From Pseudomonas capeferrum (lineage in GTDB: Bacteria > Pseudomonadota > Gammaproteobacteria > Pseudomonadales > Pseudomonadaceae), in contig NZ_JAAMQM010000015.1 in NCBI RefSeq assembly GCF_013523055.1, forward strand, positions 118,465-182,464: DNA of 64,000 bases, in the 5' to 3' direction. The notes below the pieces were generated by a model. It searched no databases and was not told the DNA's origin. It worked only from the letters and a program-made list of their open reading frames with translations. Position 1 is the stretch's first letter. The number at the start of each line of letters is the position of its first letter. Shown here piece after piece: positions 32,474-41,015 of this stretch. A program made the translations under genes and the position numbers.

Positions 32474-32707
32474 ATGAGTCTCAATGTTCCCCACAACCGT
32501 GACGCGGCCTTGGGCGCCATTCGCCAGGCTATCAAGGCCGTTGCTCAGGCCGTAGATGAGCGTGAGCTGGAGGGGCGGGCGCGCTTGGCCGACGACCTCA
32601 TCACTGATTGCTGCTCGGCCGGGAGGATCGATGAAGATGACCTGCCCGACCTCAAGCTGGAACTGGCGCTGACCGCCAGAAAGCGCCTGCAGCATTTGCG
32701 TCCGTAA
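32474..32707 (+). CDS. Small hypothetical protein
   Basis: A 77-residue acidic, helical protein starting MSLNVPHNRDAALGAIRQAI. GAGGGTG precedes ATG 32474, better than the in-frame ATG at 32456. Not recognised. Confidence 0.6.
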   Translation: MSLNVPHNRDAALGAIRQAIKAVAQAVDERELEGRARLADDLITDCCSAGRIDEDDLPDLKLELALTARKRLQHLRP

Positions 32708-32765
32708 CCACCGAGCGCTGCGTGTGACGCCTGAACCCACCCCCTGATCATCCAAGGAATCACCC

Positions 32766-33044
32766 ATGGCCAAATCACGCAAGTACATCCGTACCGAGCC
32801 TCCGGCCCTGTTGACTGAGCCGCTGACCTTCACCTTGGACGGCTACGCCCTGCAGCAGCTGAATGTTTACCGTCAGGCGCGATATGCATACCTGAGTTCG
32901 TTGGAGGGCGTCGAGCCGGAAGAAGGCGGGCGCTTGATCATGGCGCGTCGCCAGGCAGCGGAAGCGCTGGCCGGCTATTTGGCGATGAATGTGCAGCATC
33001 AGCTGGGCGAGCCGAGCGACTTTGGCCCGATCGACGTCGTGTAA
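32766..33044 (+). CDS. Small hypothetical protein
   Basis: A 92-residue helical protein starting MAKSRKYIRTEPPALLTEPL; AAGGAA precedes the ATG. Not recognised. Confidence 0.6.
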   Translation: MAKSRKYIRTEPPALLTEPLTFTLDGYALQQLNVYRQARYAYLSSLEGVEPEEGGRLIMARRQAAEALAGYLAMNVQHQLGEPSDFGPIDVV

Positions 33045-33079
33045 GCGAACCCTACCCCCCGATACCGAGGAATGCCCCC

Positions 33080-33319
33080 ATGGCTACCAGTACCCAATCG
33101 CCCCTGACCCCTGCGCAGATCAAAGCCCTGCGTCTGGCCGTCGACTCTGGCGGTGAGCTGATCATCGGCGGGCCGGATGGTCAGTCGGTGCGCATTGCGG
33201 TCGCCGAGCGCCTGAGCGAGCGAGGCTACTTGCGCTGGGAGCCGGCGTTTCTGCGTATTGGCACCTGGTATCACCTGACGGCCGAGGGTCGGGCAGTGGC
33301 CGAGCGGCTGATGGCGTAG
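33080..33319 (+). CDS. Small winged-helix-like protein
   Basis: A 79-residue protein starting MATSTQSPLTPAQIKALRLA and ending WYHLTAEGRAVAERL, a pattern typical of winged-helix recognition domains (variable helix, then LTxxGR). GAGGAA precedes the ATG. DNA binding is possible. Confidence 0.55.
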   Translation: MATSTQSPLTPAQIKALRLAVDSGGELIIGGPDGQSVRIAVAERLSERGYLRWEPAFLRIGTWYHLTAEGRAVAERLMA

Positions 33320-33494
33320 CCACGGAACAAGAACGCCACTACACGATTGATCTTGCGCAGGACCTCGGAATCCAGTGCACCACCAGCCCGCCCAGTCGGG
33401 GCTCTGGCAGTACACCAGACCAGAGCGTGGCTCTAAAAACAGACAACCAGCATGGCTCAGTTGGGCCTAGGCAATCAGAGCATCTCCATATAGA

Positions 33495-33516
33495 TTATGT
33501 ATACGCGTTATGAATC
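33495..33516 (+). promoter_or_regulatory. Family B motif, copy 5 (extended)
   Basis: TTATGTATACGCGTTATGAATC is one of the two best copies and differs from the copy at 43382 by one base over 22. It ends 18 bp before ATG 33535, so transcription probably starts within or just after the motif. Confidence 0.7.
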
Positions 33517-33534
33517 TAAATAAGGGAGAGTTGT

Positions 33535-34182
33535 ATGGGGGTGAATCAAAGTGCCGATGGATCATCAGCCATGAGCTTAGCTGTAGAGCGTTCTGTGGTG
33601 ACAAAGCTTGTCATCAGGGGAGGTGTAAACCTTGACCCGATCACCGTCTTTCTGGAGGACCTCGGCAGCCGTGTGTCTCCACGTGATGACGGCCCAGATA
33701 GTGTCAGCTGTCAGGGTAACCTCACCATTCTTTGCGCAGGGGAGAGTTGGACTGCCTACTGGGGTGGCATGGGTTCAAGGACGGTGACTGAATTCGTTGC
33801 AAAGTGTGGTGATGAGTACATCCTGAATTGCCTAAACCGAGGCCTGAGTAGCACCCGTTTCAGCGCAAAGGCGCTCAAGCAGCTCTCTGCAAGGTGCATC
33901 ATCGATCGCCGGCGGGAGCGCAGCGGTACCGATTGGGAGCTGGGGTATCTCGACGCTGAAGAGGCTCGTTCGCTGTACCGGCGGCTCGACGAACTCCGCG
34001 ATGTTGAGTCGTTGCGGGACTGCTGGAGTCATTCCGATCTCCTATCCCTTCTGTTCGGTGATGAATGGCATTACCCCGTCGATCGAGCTACCGAGCCTAA
34101 CCCGGACTACATGTACCTGCTTCGCATCGTCCAGACAGTTCAGCAAGCGCTTACACAACCGATCGAGGTGGCAGCAGCATGA
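33535..34182 (+). CDS. Phage-like hypothetical protein
   Basis: A 215-residue protein. The segment LVIRGGVNLDPITVFLEDLG, with later ESWTAYWGGMG and CGDEYILNCL, resembles a protein family common in enterobacterial and Pseudomonas phages (the LDPITVxLED...WxAYWGxMG type) whose function is unknown. GGGAGAG precedes ATG 33535. It overlaps the next start by 4 bases. Confidence 0.65.
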   Translation: MGVNQSADGSSAMSLAVERSVVTKLVIRGGVNLDPITVFLEDLGSRVSPRDDGPDSVSCQGNLTILCAGESWTAYWGGMGSRTVTEFVAKCGDEYILNCLNRGLSSTRFSAKALKQLSARCIIDRRRERSGTDWELGYLDAEEARSLYRRLDELRDVESLRDCWSHSDLLSLLFGDEWHYPVDRATEPNPDYMYLLRIVQTVQQALTQPIEVAAA

Positions 34183-35246
34183 GCACCCCTGAACAGCACG
34201 CAAGCCTGCCACCCTTCGCTTACCTGGTCATCCGTAAGTTGCAGCGTTTCGAAGAATGCGCCAGCGATGGACAGGACGCGGACATCGGAACCCCGTGGTT
34301 TGATGTTCTCACCCAACTGGGCTTGCTCAAGCGAGTACAGCGAAGCCCGGCCCTTTGGCAGGTCACCGAACAAGGTGAGCAGCTCCTGGAGATTGGTTCA
34401 GGTGCTCAGTGCCGCGACAATGCTGTGCGGGTTGAAGCTGTCGCTGTGACCCGTGCAGACGATGTGGAAGGCCTTCAGCTTGAATGGCTACTGGAGGGCG
34501 GCATCGCAGCGCTGGAGCAAGCAGGCCAGGTCCTGCTGATTGCCCACGGCAAAATCACGGACGAGGAGGGCGGTGGAGAGGTATATCTGAGGGCTCCCGC
34601 CATGCCGACAGTAGAGCAGCGCGACATGGCTCGCATATACGACGTCATCGGCCTGCACCATGGGCACCCTTTGGGTGTGCTGCTGACGAATCTGGGTAAC
34701 ATCAAGCGCTTCGCGGACTACCTGGGTGCAGTGGAGCACGCATTCTTCATGGTTCCCGGGGAATCGTCGGAAGAGGACGGGGAAGCAGGCGGCCCTATCG
34801 ACGACGAGTGCCTCTTGAACAAATTCCCGGCGACCAGCACTGAGCATTACGTTGACCAGTTCCGTGAGGCTCTGATCACGATAGGGGCCTTACAGCGCAA
34901 CGAGCCTGGTGCATTAAGTGCCAACGAACTCGCGGCCGAATGCATTTCGTTGAGGGGCCAGCTGGATGAGCTGCCGGCGTACATTGCAGCGCTTGAAAAA
35001 TTTCAAGCTGAGGACGGTGAATTTGTCCGTCTTGCCGATGTGCTTGCAGCACTGTCTGCCTGTGCTGATCGAATCCGGGCAACTGGGTATCGCCTGCTCA
35101 CGCCAGGCGAGAAGATGCGTGCTGATGACCAATTCTTGGCCGATGACGCGACTACCTGGCGCCAGCTTGTAGAAAATCCAGTATTTGTCGGCATGCCGTA
35201 TTCACGCGGCTTGCTCCCGGTGCGTCGGGTAGCCTCTGCGGCATAA
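34179..35246 (+). CDS. Phage-like protein, probable multi-domain
   Basis: A 355-residue protein. The N-terminal 65 residues (YLVIRKLQRFEECASDGQDA then LGLLKRVQRSPALW) look like a phage winged-helix domain that often occurs alone. The rest is acidic and helical with coiled-coil potential at about residues 240-300. It may be a fusion. The ATG overlaps the preceding stop. Function unknown. Confidence 0.6.
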   Translation: MSTPEQHASLPPFAYLVIRKLQRFEECASDGQDADIGTPWFDVLTQLGLLKRVQRSPALWQVTEQGEQLLEIGSGAQCRDNAVRVEAVAVTRADDVEGLQLEWLLEGGIAALEQAGQVLLIAHGKITDEEGGGEVYLRAPAMPTVEQRDMARIYDVIGLHHGHPLGVLLTNLGNIKRFADYLGAVEHAFFMVPGESSEEDGEAGGPIDDECLLNKFPATSTEHYVDQFREALITIGALQRNEPGALSANELAAECISLRGQLDELPAYIAALEKFQAEDGEFVRLADVLAALSACADRIRATGYRLLTPGEKMRADDQFLADDATTWRQLVENPVFVGMPYSRGLLPVRRVASAA

Positions 35247-35262
35247 GTCATCACCAACCTTG

Positions 35263-35287
35263 AACCCGGCCTGGCCGGGTTTTTTTA
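35263..35287 (+). terminator. Rho-independent terminator
   Basis: AACCCGGCC-T-GGCCGGGTT, followed by a run of T residues, ends the operon started at the family B motif near 33495. Confidence 0.85.
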
Positions 35288-35414
35288 TGGGGTGATTCTG
35301 GGGCCGCGCAAACGGGTAAAGCCGATCCTGCATTCTCCAGTATTAGGGCGAGAGGCTGATCTTCATGCTGGGTGTGACTCATCTCATGGCATTAGGACAA
35401 CATCGAGGTATGCC

Positions 35415-35831
35415 ATGACCGGTTTCATTGCGATTAAAACCAGCTGCACCATTCCTGAGAAAATGCATGTTCAATCCGTTCTTAAAGAGCAAGGTCTAAT
35501 CGGAGATCGTTATCCCAGGATAATGGAGCACGTACCCCGTTCGGTTCGCGAGCATTTTGAGCCACTCCCTCTGAGTCACGATGCATTAAGTGTCTTCTCA
35601 AACGAAGTAGAAACTTTGTCATATCGTAAAGCCGCTGCTGACTCGCTGGGCCAAGCACTTGAAGAGCTTCCAGCTTCAAAAGTTCAAGGTCCCTTAAGAA
35701 CGGCACGCATCAAATGTAAGTTGGCGGCGAATTTCGGTAAGACTCATGCGGAAGTAAACGACCGATATTGCGAAGTATTTCACTTGCTCCATGAGGGCGG
35801 TGTGAATTTCGATTTGACCGAAGTGAATTAA
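35415..35831 (+). CDS. Hypothetical protein
   Basis: A 138-residue helical protein starting MTGFIAIKTSCTIPEKMHVQ. GAGGTATG precedes ATG 35415. An upstream in-frame ATG (35292) would extend through sequence after the terminator and is unlikely. AT-rich codons compared with the neighbours. Not recognised. Confidence 0.55.
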   Translation: MTGFIAIKTSCTIPEKMHVQSVLKEQGLIGDRYPRIMEHVPRSVREHFEPLPLSHDALSVFSNEVETLSYRKAAADSLGQALEELPASKVQGPLRTARIKCKLAANFGKTHAEVNDRYCEVFHLLHEGGVNFDLTEVN

Positions 35832-35857
35832 GCGTAGCGCTTGTAAGGGGAGCAAAG

Positions 35858-36010
35858 ATGAAAGCTTATGTGAGCAACTTCGTAAAGCATGCCCGTCGTG
35901 TGAATCGAGTACTAATTCTATTGAAAAAACAGGGTGAGCACGACAAAGCAATTGACTGTAAATGCATTCGAAATCTTTGGATGTCTGAGGCTCGACGAGC
36001 CGCTATCTGA
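35858..36010 (+). CDS. Small basic protein
   Basis: A 50-residue basic protein starting MKAYVSNFVKHARRVNRVLI, with AAGGGGAG before the ATG. Two nearby Cys residues. Not recognised. Confidence 0.5.
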   Translation: MKAYVSNFVKHARRVNRVLILLKKQGEHDKAIDCKCIRNLWMSEARRAAI

Positions 36011-36059
36011 CCAGGCTCTTGTTTCCCATTAACGAACGGTCCACCAAAAGGCAGGCGCC

Positions 36060-36257
36060 ATGACCAGCTACGACACTATTAATACTCACATCAACATGAT
36101 CCGCTCTGGAGACACAGTTTTCCATAACGGCGAACTACGCACTGTTTGCAATTCGGACATCAAGCGTGGTGGTTTCATGGGTACGTCATTGTTTGGTGAC
36201 AGCTACCGCTTGGGCTATTTGCCTGTGCAGCTTGTACGCTTCCGTCGCGCCGTCTAA
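36060..36257 (+). CDS. Small beta-rich protein
   Basis: A 65-residue protein starting MTSYDTINTHINMIRSGDTV. The pattern DTVFHNGELRTVCNSDIK...FMGTSLFGDSYRLG resembles a small beta-barrel. Similar short proteins occur on phages and plasmids; the role is unknown. Confidence 0.6.
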   Translation: MTSYDTINTHINMIRSGDTVFHNGELRTVCNSDIKRGGFMGTSLFGDSYRLGYLPVQLVRFRRAV

Positions 36258-36271
36258 ACAGGAATTTCCAT

Positions 36272-36604
36272 ATGCAATACAAAGTGACCTACCAGTGTGG
36301 TGACAAAGTACGTGACGCCATTATGACGCAGAAAGAACTGGATGAATGCCGAAGTAGTTATGAGGTGATTGAAGCGGTTGCTATCAGCGGCCAACAGACG
36401 TCTGCCACGGATTCTCGCTCTGAAATTCAGGAGACCGATGGTTGGACGGAATTCTCCTACGGTGGCAAGCGCTGGTCGTTCGATTCCGATCAGTTGGCAC
36501 AATGGGACACGGAGTTAGAAGGGTTTGAATTTCTTGCATACCATCAGCTGGCTCAACCCACTATAGAATCCGTAACCGGATTCATTAAACGTCACGGTTA
36601 TTGA
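36272..36604 (+). CDS. Hypothetical protein
   Basis: A 110-residue acidic protein starting MQYKVTYQCGDKVRDAIMTQ, with CAGGAA before the ATG. No motif recognised. A terminator follows. Confidence 0.6.
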   Translation: MQYKVTYQCGDKVRDAIMTQKELDECRSSYEVIEAVAISGQQTSATDSRSEIQETDGWTEFSYGGKRWSFDSDQLAQWDTELEGFEFLAYHQLAQPTIESVTGFIKRHGY

Positions 36605-36666
36605 CTCCATCTCCCGTCTACGCCGGCAACGTGCGGTGTGGCGGGGTCCAGACCAACGCAATACCC

Positions 36667-36691
36667 ACCCGGCCACGTGGCCGGGTTTTTT
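36667..36691 (+). terminator. Rho-independent terminator
   Basis: ACCCGGCC-ACGT-GGCCGGGT followed by six T residues. It ends the run of plus-strand genes before the convergent umuC. Confidence 0.85.
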
Positions 36692-36770
36692 GTCCGCGCA
36701 ATAAAATGGTACGGTGTGTGTCCTTACTAGCGAGGGTAGAGAAACATCACGCCAGCAATAGCAATTGCTC

Positions 36771-38057
36771 TCAGCGGCATTGTACTTTCCATAACTGTTC
36801 CCAACTGGTCATGTAGCTGGGACTAAGGAGTGCTCGGCGCATACCCCAATCAGGGGTCAGAGGCACCGCAGCGGTCCGCAGGCAATCATGCCCCCAGCGC
36901 CGGTTGATTTTGTCCATGGTGGCCATCAATGCATCTGTGCGCTCCGGCTGACTGGGGGTGAACAGATCCTGCGTGTACTCCCCTCGCTTGCGCAAATCCA
37001 TTAGAAGGACCTCTGCCTTGCTGTATGCATATCCCGGCCGGTAGATCCCATCCAAGGCACGGAGCGCGCAGCTGGTGAGCTGGCGGACATCATCTGTTGG
37101 GTAGGCTGGGATGATAGTTGCTGCATTAGCGTACTTCGGTCCGTCGCCATGGAATGACGTCTGAATGCCGATGCGCAAAGCTCCGCAGAGGGAGCGTTGT
37201 TTCCGCAGCTTTTCAGCGGCACGGTGAATGTAGGTCGCTAGGGCTTCCTGCAGTCCCTTGCGGGTATGCACGCGTTGACCAAACATCTTGCTGGAGCAAA
37301 TGGATTGCTTCGCGGGCGCTGATTGCTCCAGTTCCATGCACGATTCGCCCTGCAGCTCTCTGATGGTCCTTTCTAGCACGATGCTGTACTTACGGCCCAT
37401 TGACCGCGCATCAGCTTGGGATAGCTCCCACGCGGTGCTGATGCCATCACGAGCCAGGTTGTCGCGCATACGGCGACCTATCCCCCATACGTCCTCAACC
37501 GGCATTCGTCGCAGCAGCCATTCAACCGCCTCAGGCTTGCGCAGGTCAACGACGCCGCCTGTTTTTTCCCTCCACACCTTTGAGGCGTGTTGCGCAGCTT
37601 TGGCCAGTGTTTTAGTATGCCCAATACCCACGCCGACTGGCAGGGCGGTCCACTGCAGCACGCGGGCCTGAATTGCCCGGCCTACTTCGATGATCGGCTC
37701 AGGGATGCCATCGAGCTGTACGAAGAGTTCATCAATTGAATACCGTTCCCAAGCGGGTACCAAAGACTCTATAGCCAGGCCTACGCGGTTACTGAGTTCG
37801 CCGTACAAGCTGTAATTGCTACTGAACACGGCTACGCCGTTTTGTTCGAGGAACCCGCGGACCTTGAAGTATGGGTCACCCATCTTCAGCCCGAGGGCTT
37901 TGGCCTCGGCAGTCCTGGCCACGATACAACCATCTGCGTTCGAAAGAACCACGACTGGACGCTGCCGCAATTCGGGACGGAATATCCGCTCGCAACTGCA
38001 GTAGAACGCGTTCACATCGACCAGCCCGAAGACGGGTCTACGCTCATCAACTCGCAT
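36771..38057 (-). CDS. umuC: DNA polymerase V subunit UmuC/RulB (Y-family)
   Basis: A 428-residue error-prone translesion DNA polymerase. The N-terminal metal-binding motif is in FGLVDVNAFYCSCERIF, and the second catalytic pair is in ERYSIDELFV. GVGIGHTKTLAKAAQ and VWGIGRRM correspond to the palm and helix-hairpin-helix regions. The C-terminal little-finger domain is complete. The start overlaps the umuD stop by 11 bases (same operon). Plasmid and phage relatives are called RulB. It is induced in the SOS response and confers UV tolerance and mutagenesis. Confidence 0.93.
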   Translation of the reverse strand: MRVDERRPVFGLVDVNAFYCSCERIFRPELRQRPVVVLSNADGCIVARTAEAKALGLKMGDPYFKVRGFLEQNGVAVFSSNYSLYGELSNRVGLAIESLVPAWERYSIDELFVQLDGIPEPIIEVGRAIQARVLQWTALPVGVGIGHTKTLAKAAQHASKVWREKTGGVVDLRKPEAVEWLLRRMPVEDVWGIGRRMRDNLARDGISTAWELSQADARSMGRKYSIVLERTIRELQGESCMELEQSAPAKQSICSSKMFGQRVHTRKGLQEALATYIHRAAEKLRKQRSLCGALRIGIQTSFHGDGPKYANAATIIPAYPTDDVRQLTSCALRALDGIYRPGYAYSKAEVLLMDLRKRGEYTQDLFTPSQPERTDALMATMDKINRRWGHDCLRTAAVPLTPDWGMRRALLSPSYMTSWEQLWKVQCR

Positions 38058-38478
38058 GCTGGGTTAAGTCCCACGTGACGACGCCGAACACCTCAATCGA
38101 GCCGTACTGCTCTGGGGTAATTGTCTTGTAGTCGGGGTGAGCCGATTCCAGCAGCCAACGATCATCGGGGGCTTTGGCCAGCCGTTTCACCAGCGGTTGG
38201 TTATCCACGTAGGCCAGAACGATCTGGCCGGTTCTCGCCGTGATCGATCGGTCGACGATCAAGACCCCGCCATCGTAGATTCCTACATCACGCATGCTTT
38301 CGCCCTGGACACGTACGATCCATACATGCGGTGCCCGGATGTTCAACAATTCGTCCAGGGAGACCGGGGGCTCATAATAGTCCGAGGCTGGCGATGGAAA
38401 GCCGCCCGCAGCAGTTCCGGCGAGCACCGAAAGCAATTGGCTTGAGCCTCGAAGGGGCTGGATTGATACAACATTCAT
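38047..38478 (-). CDS. umuD: UmuD/RulA, self-cleaving DNA polymerase V subunit
   Basis: A 143-residue protein that, after RecA-stimulated self-cleavage, forms UmuD'2C. The cleavage site is at A24-G25 (GTAAGGFPSP), Ser61 is in QGESM, and Lys98 is in LVKRL, in line with the E. coli Ser60/Lys97 catalytic dyad. A LexA box lies 17 bp upstream. Confidence 0.93.
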   Translation of the reverse strand: MNVVSIQPLRGSSQLLSVLAGTAAGGFPSPASDYYEPPVSLDELLNIRAPHVWIVRVQGESMRDVGIYDGGVLIVDRSITARTGQIVLAYVDNQPLVKRLAKAPDDRWLLESAHPDYKTITPEQYGSIEVFGVVTWDLTQHAS

Positions 38479-38494
38479 GGAAGCACCGACTGTA

Positions 38495-38510
38495 CTGTTT
38501 GTATATACAG
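38495..38510 (-). promoter_or_regulatory. LexA (SOS) box
   Basis: CTGTTTGTATATACAG matches the CTG-N10-CAG LexA operator. It lies just upstream of umuD and is likely shared with, or close to, the divergent promoter of the SRAP gene. Confidence 0.9.
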
Positions 38511-38669
38511 TAATGCAGGCTGTACGGCGCGGCTAGAGTAGCCGCGACAAAAGGCCTTTCCACAAGGCGTAGAGTCGCCTCACGGGCGGTCGTATTGATA
38601 GGGCCCGGAGCTACTGCCAGTCTTGGTACCGCCACGCTCAAATCGACAATGCTTACAGGAGAGGCTGGT

Positions 38670-39326
38670 ATGTGTAGTCATTACGAGGCGCCGACGCCAA
38701 CCCAACTCGCAGCGGCTTTCGGCATCGAGGACGATCAGCAGGGGAAACTGGACCTATGGCCAGGCTACATCGGTCCGTTTCTACGCCGAGCTGGTGAGAT
38801 GGTTGGACAGGATGATGAGCCAGCGGAGTTGGACATGCTCACTGGGTCGTTCGGGTTAATACCCAGCTGGAGCAAGGACACCAAGATAGCCAGGCGCACC
38901 TATAACGCCAGGTCCGAAACCGTGGCTGAGAAGCCCTCTTTTCGCAATGCGTGGCGGCGTGCTCAGCACTGCATCATTCCTGCGGCCGCGATCTATGAGC
39001 CTGACTGGCGATCGGGGCGTGCAGTGCCCACTCGGATCGCCCGGGCTGACGGCGAGATTATGGGCATTGCAGGGCTGTGGGAGGAGTGGCGTGACCCTGA
39101 AACGAGCCAGCTGCTTCATTCGTACACCATGTTGACGGTTAACGCTGATACCCATGCATTCATGCGTAACTATCACCGGCCCGACGACGAAAAACGGATG
39201 GTGGTCATTCTGCCGCGGGGCCTGTATCGCGATTGGCTAGACGCGCCAGCTGAAGCGAGCGGTGATTTCATGCGCCGCTATCCGGCTGATCGGTTGGCGG
39301 TCATTGAACGCGCCGAGCCACGGTAG
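38670..39326 (+). CDS. SRAP domain protein (HMCES/YedK-like)
   Basis: A 218-residue SOS-response-associated peptidase family protein. The invariant N-terminal Cys is Cys2 (MCSHYEA), as needed for covalent DNA-protein crosslinking at abasic sites. Other family features are YNARSETV, the conserved Glu in AIYEPDW, and the His in NYHRPDDEKRMVVIL. Start: ATG 38670 after GGAGAG; an in-frame ATG at 38595 would bury Cys2. It is divergent from umuDC, so an SOS repair cluster is formed. Confidence 0.9.
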   Translation: MCSHYEAPTPTQLAAAFGIEDDQQGKLDLWPGYIGPFLRRAGEMVGQDDEPAELDMLTGSFGLIPSWSKDTKIARRTYNARSETVAEKPSFRNAWRRAQHCIIPAAAIYEPDWRSGRAVPTRIARADGEIMGIAGLWEEWRDPETSQLLHSYTMLTVNADTHAFMRNYHRPDDEKRMVVILPRGLYRDWLDAPAEASGDFMRRYPADRLAVIERAEPR

Positions 39327-39388
39327 ATAGCTGGCGGCCATCGCTGAGTGAAGAGTGGAGGTAACTGCGCGATCAGCAAGTGAAATTG

Positions 39389-39438
39389 TTAACGTATAGG
39401 ATAACAAAATGTTGAATAAAGTTGTCCTATAGGATAAT
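39389..39438 (+). promoter_or_regulatory. Paired regulatory motif, family A copy 4
   Basis: TTAACGTATAGGATAA (39389-39404) and TTGTCCTATAGGATAAT (39422-39438) are 33 bp apart. The second site is almost a perfect palindrome (TTGTCC-TATA-GGATAA), which reveals the dimeric nature of the family. It lies 65 bp before ATG 39504. Confidence 0.75.
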
Positions 39439-39503
39439 CTTTATCTCAGATTTAGAGCTGATCACCTGTTAGCCCGATTTGCCGGGCCTTCAAGGAATAT
39501 CCT

Positions 39504-39716
39504 ATGGCCAAGCGCTTAACCCCAGATGAACTGTACGCCCGCTTCGTAGCTTTGAAAGAAGCCGCCGACCACCTGCGTTTGCTTGAGTGGACTGATGACA
39601 AAACTGAGCGTGAACAGGGTCAGCAGATTGCCGAGTTGCTGATGCACCAAGCTTATGACTATCAAGAGCGTGCCCAGGCCGCTGCCGCAACTGAACAAGG
39701 AAAAATCTCATGCTGA
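39504..39716 (+). CDS. Small hypothetical protein
   Basis: A 70-residue helical protein starting MAKRLTPDELYARFVALKEA; AAGGAA precedes the ATG. It overlaps the next gene by 7 bases. Not recognised. Confidence 0.6.
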   Translation: MAKRLTPDELYARFVALKEAADHLRLLEWTDDKTEREQGQQIAELLMHQAYDYQERAQAAAATEQGKISC

Positions 39717-39988
39717 CCTTCGAAAAAGCTACGGCTGCGTATAGCGAGTTGCTGGCGCTACACCCTGACAAGGCCCTGCGCATCGACTCATACAACATCG
39801 CGTTCTTGCTTGACGGGTCGCTGGTCGGTTTCTGTGATGCTGATCGCAAATTCGAGGAGGGGATGATCTACGATTTTGACCGCTCTGCATGGAGTGACGA
39901 AGAGGGTGGCTGGTGTGGAGCAGCTGAGCAGACCCAAGCAGCGATCAACGTCCCAGTGTACATCGACATACCTGTGTTTCACTGCTAG
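39710..39988 (+). CDS. Hypothetical protein
   Basis: A 92-residue acidic protein starting MLTFEKATAAYSELLALHPD, with an aromatic C-terminal part (FDRSAWSDEEGGWCG). It overlaps the preceding gene. Not recognised. Confidence 0.6.
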   Translation: MLTFEKATAAYSELLALHPDKALRIDSYNIAFLLDGSLVGFCDADRKFEEGMIYDFDRSAWSDEEGGWCGAAEQTQAAINVPVYIDIPVFHC

Positions 39989-40007
39989 GAGTTATCCGCT
40001 GCACCAT

Positions 40008-40030
40008 CAGCCCGCGAATGTCGCGGGCTT
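40008..40030 (+). terminator. Terminator-like hairpin
   Basis: AGCCCGCG-AATG-TCGCGGGCT followed by TT. It resembles hairpins at 1401 and near 32390 and 33395, including the downstream GCCGTAAA. Confidence 0.55.
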
Positions 40031-40081
40031 TGGCCGTAAAGCGCCGGATCGGCCAGTGCAGCAGCTATCAAGGAGCGGGTG

Positions 40082-40273
40082 ATGGAGAAGTACAGCAATC
40101 GGCGTGTCTTGCACCGCAAAGGTGGCAAATTCGCCTCCGCGCCAACGCTGGAACAGCAGGGCTATGCGATCAACACCTCCCGCTTCACCTGCGCAGAATG
40201 CTCCCACGAGTGGGCACCCATACTGGTGCCGGTGAAGTGTCCGAAATGCAGTGCGGCGATCAAGTCCGAATAA
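40082..40273 (+). CDS. Zinc-ribbon small protein
   Basis: A 63-residue protein with CAECSH (about residue 38) and CPKCSA (about residue 54), forming a Cys4 zinc ribbon at the C-terminus. AAGGAG precedes the start; a GTG at 40079 in frame would add one residue. Confidence 0.6.
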   Translation: MEKYSNRRVLHRKGGKFASAPTLEQQGYAINTSRFTCAECSHEWAPILVPVKCPKCSAAIKSE

Positions 40274-40343
40274 ATGGGACAATCTGCTGCGCCTTCAGCT
40301 TGCTAGTTGCACTCTGAAGAAGAATCCAGGTAGGAAGATGAGC

Positions 40344-40574
40344 ATGGCAACAGAAGCGAATGTGAGCGAGCGGATCATTCAGGCTGAAAAGCACGTCAAT
40401 GAGCAGTTGAGTTATGGCGGGATTTTTCCCTCCACCGGGCCATTCGGTAGCACGTTGGAATATCGCTATCACGACGGTGATTTGGAGGGGGAAATCGGCC
40501 AGATGCGGCGCCTTGCGGATGCGTTCATCCAGCTCGCTGACGCGCTTGAATCCCACGGCAAACCACGGGCCTGA
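40344..40574 (+). CDS. Small hypothetical protein
   Basis: A 76-residue acidic protein starting MATEANVSERIIQAEKHVNE. AGGAAG lies at a good distance from ATG 40344 but directly abuts the in-frame ATG 40338. Not recognised. Confidence 0.55.
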   Translation: MATEANVSERIIQAEKHVNEQLSYGGIFPSTGPFGSTLEYRYHDGDLEGEIGQMRRLADAFIQLADALESHGKPRA

Positions 40575-40615
40575 AAGGGCATTTCGCAGTACCAGTACCT
40601 TTGAGGAGACATCCC

Positions 40616-40711
40616 ATGACCCCTTTAAGGGAGCCTTCGGCATTCACCCCCGATTACTGGGCAGAGCGCGTAGCGGTGCTGCGGGCGGCAGCGAAAACTG
40701 CTGATTCCTAG
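40616..40711 (+). CDS. Very small protein
   Basis: A 31-residue protein starting MTPLREPSAFTPDYWAERVA, preceded by GAGGAG at an ideal distance. Short but with a convincing start. Confidence 0.4.
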   Translation: MTPLREPSAFTPDYWAERVAVLRAAAKTADS

Positions 40712-40740
40712 GATTGAGGGAAAAGACCGAGGACACCCCG

Positions 40741-41004
40741 ATGAAAAATGAATTTGAAGAGCTAAGCACCCAAGAAAAAGAGCTCATCCGTCAGCACAGA
40801 GCAGAGGAGGCGAGGAAAGCACAGGCCGTTGCTTTTCGTCTCAAAGCTATCCGGGTCGCTGCAGAATATGAGCAGTGGTTACAGGATAATGGGCGTGGCG
40901 ACTCTTACTCGACTTTTGCCAACGAATTCGGCTACGACGACCCTCAGCGCAATTTAATTCATGAGTGTGTGGTTCGCATACGCGACGCTGCTACGATCAG
41001 CTAG
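40741..41004 (+). CDS. Hypothetical protein
   Basis: An 87-residue protein starting MKNEFEELSTQEKELIRQHR with a charged helical N-terminus; GAGGA precedes ATG 40741. Its middle (AEYEQWLQDNGRGDSYSTFANEF) has no recognised motif. Confidence 0.55.
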   Translation: MKNEFEELSTQEKELIRQHRAEEARKAQAVAFRLKAIRVAAEYEQWLQDNGRGDSYSTFANEFGYDDPQRNLIHECVVRIRDAATIS

Positions 41005-41015
41005 GGAATCAGCAA

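Noticed and set aside
32371..40030. Recurring hairpins ending GGGCTTTG with nearby GTAA, considered as integron attC sites
   Set aside because: They lack the attC core sites and size, lie after genes, and are better explained as terminators.
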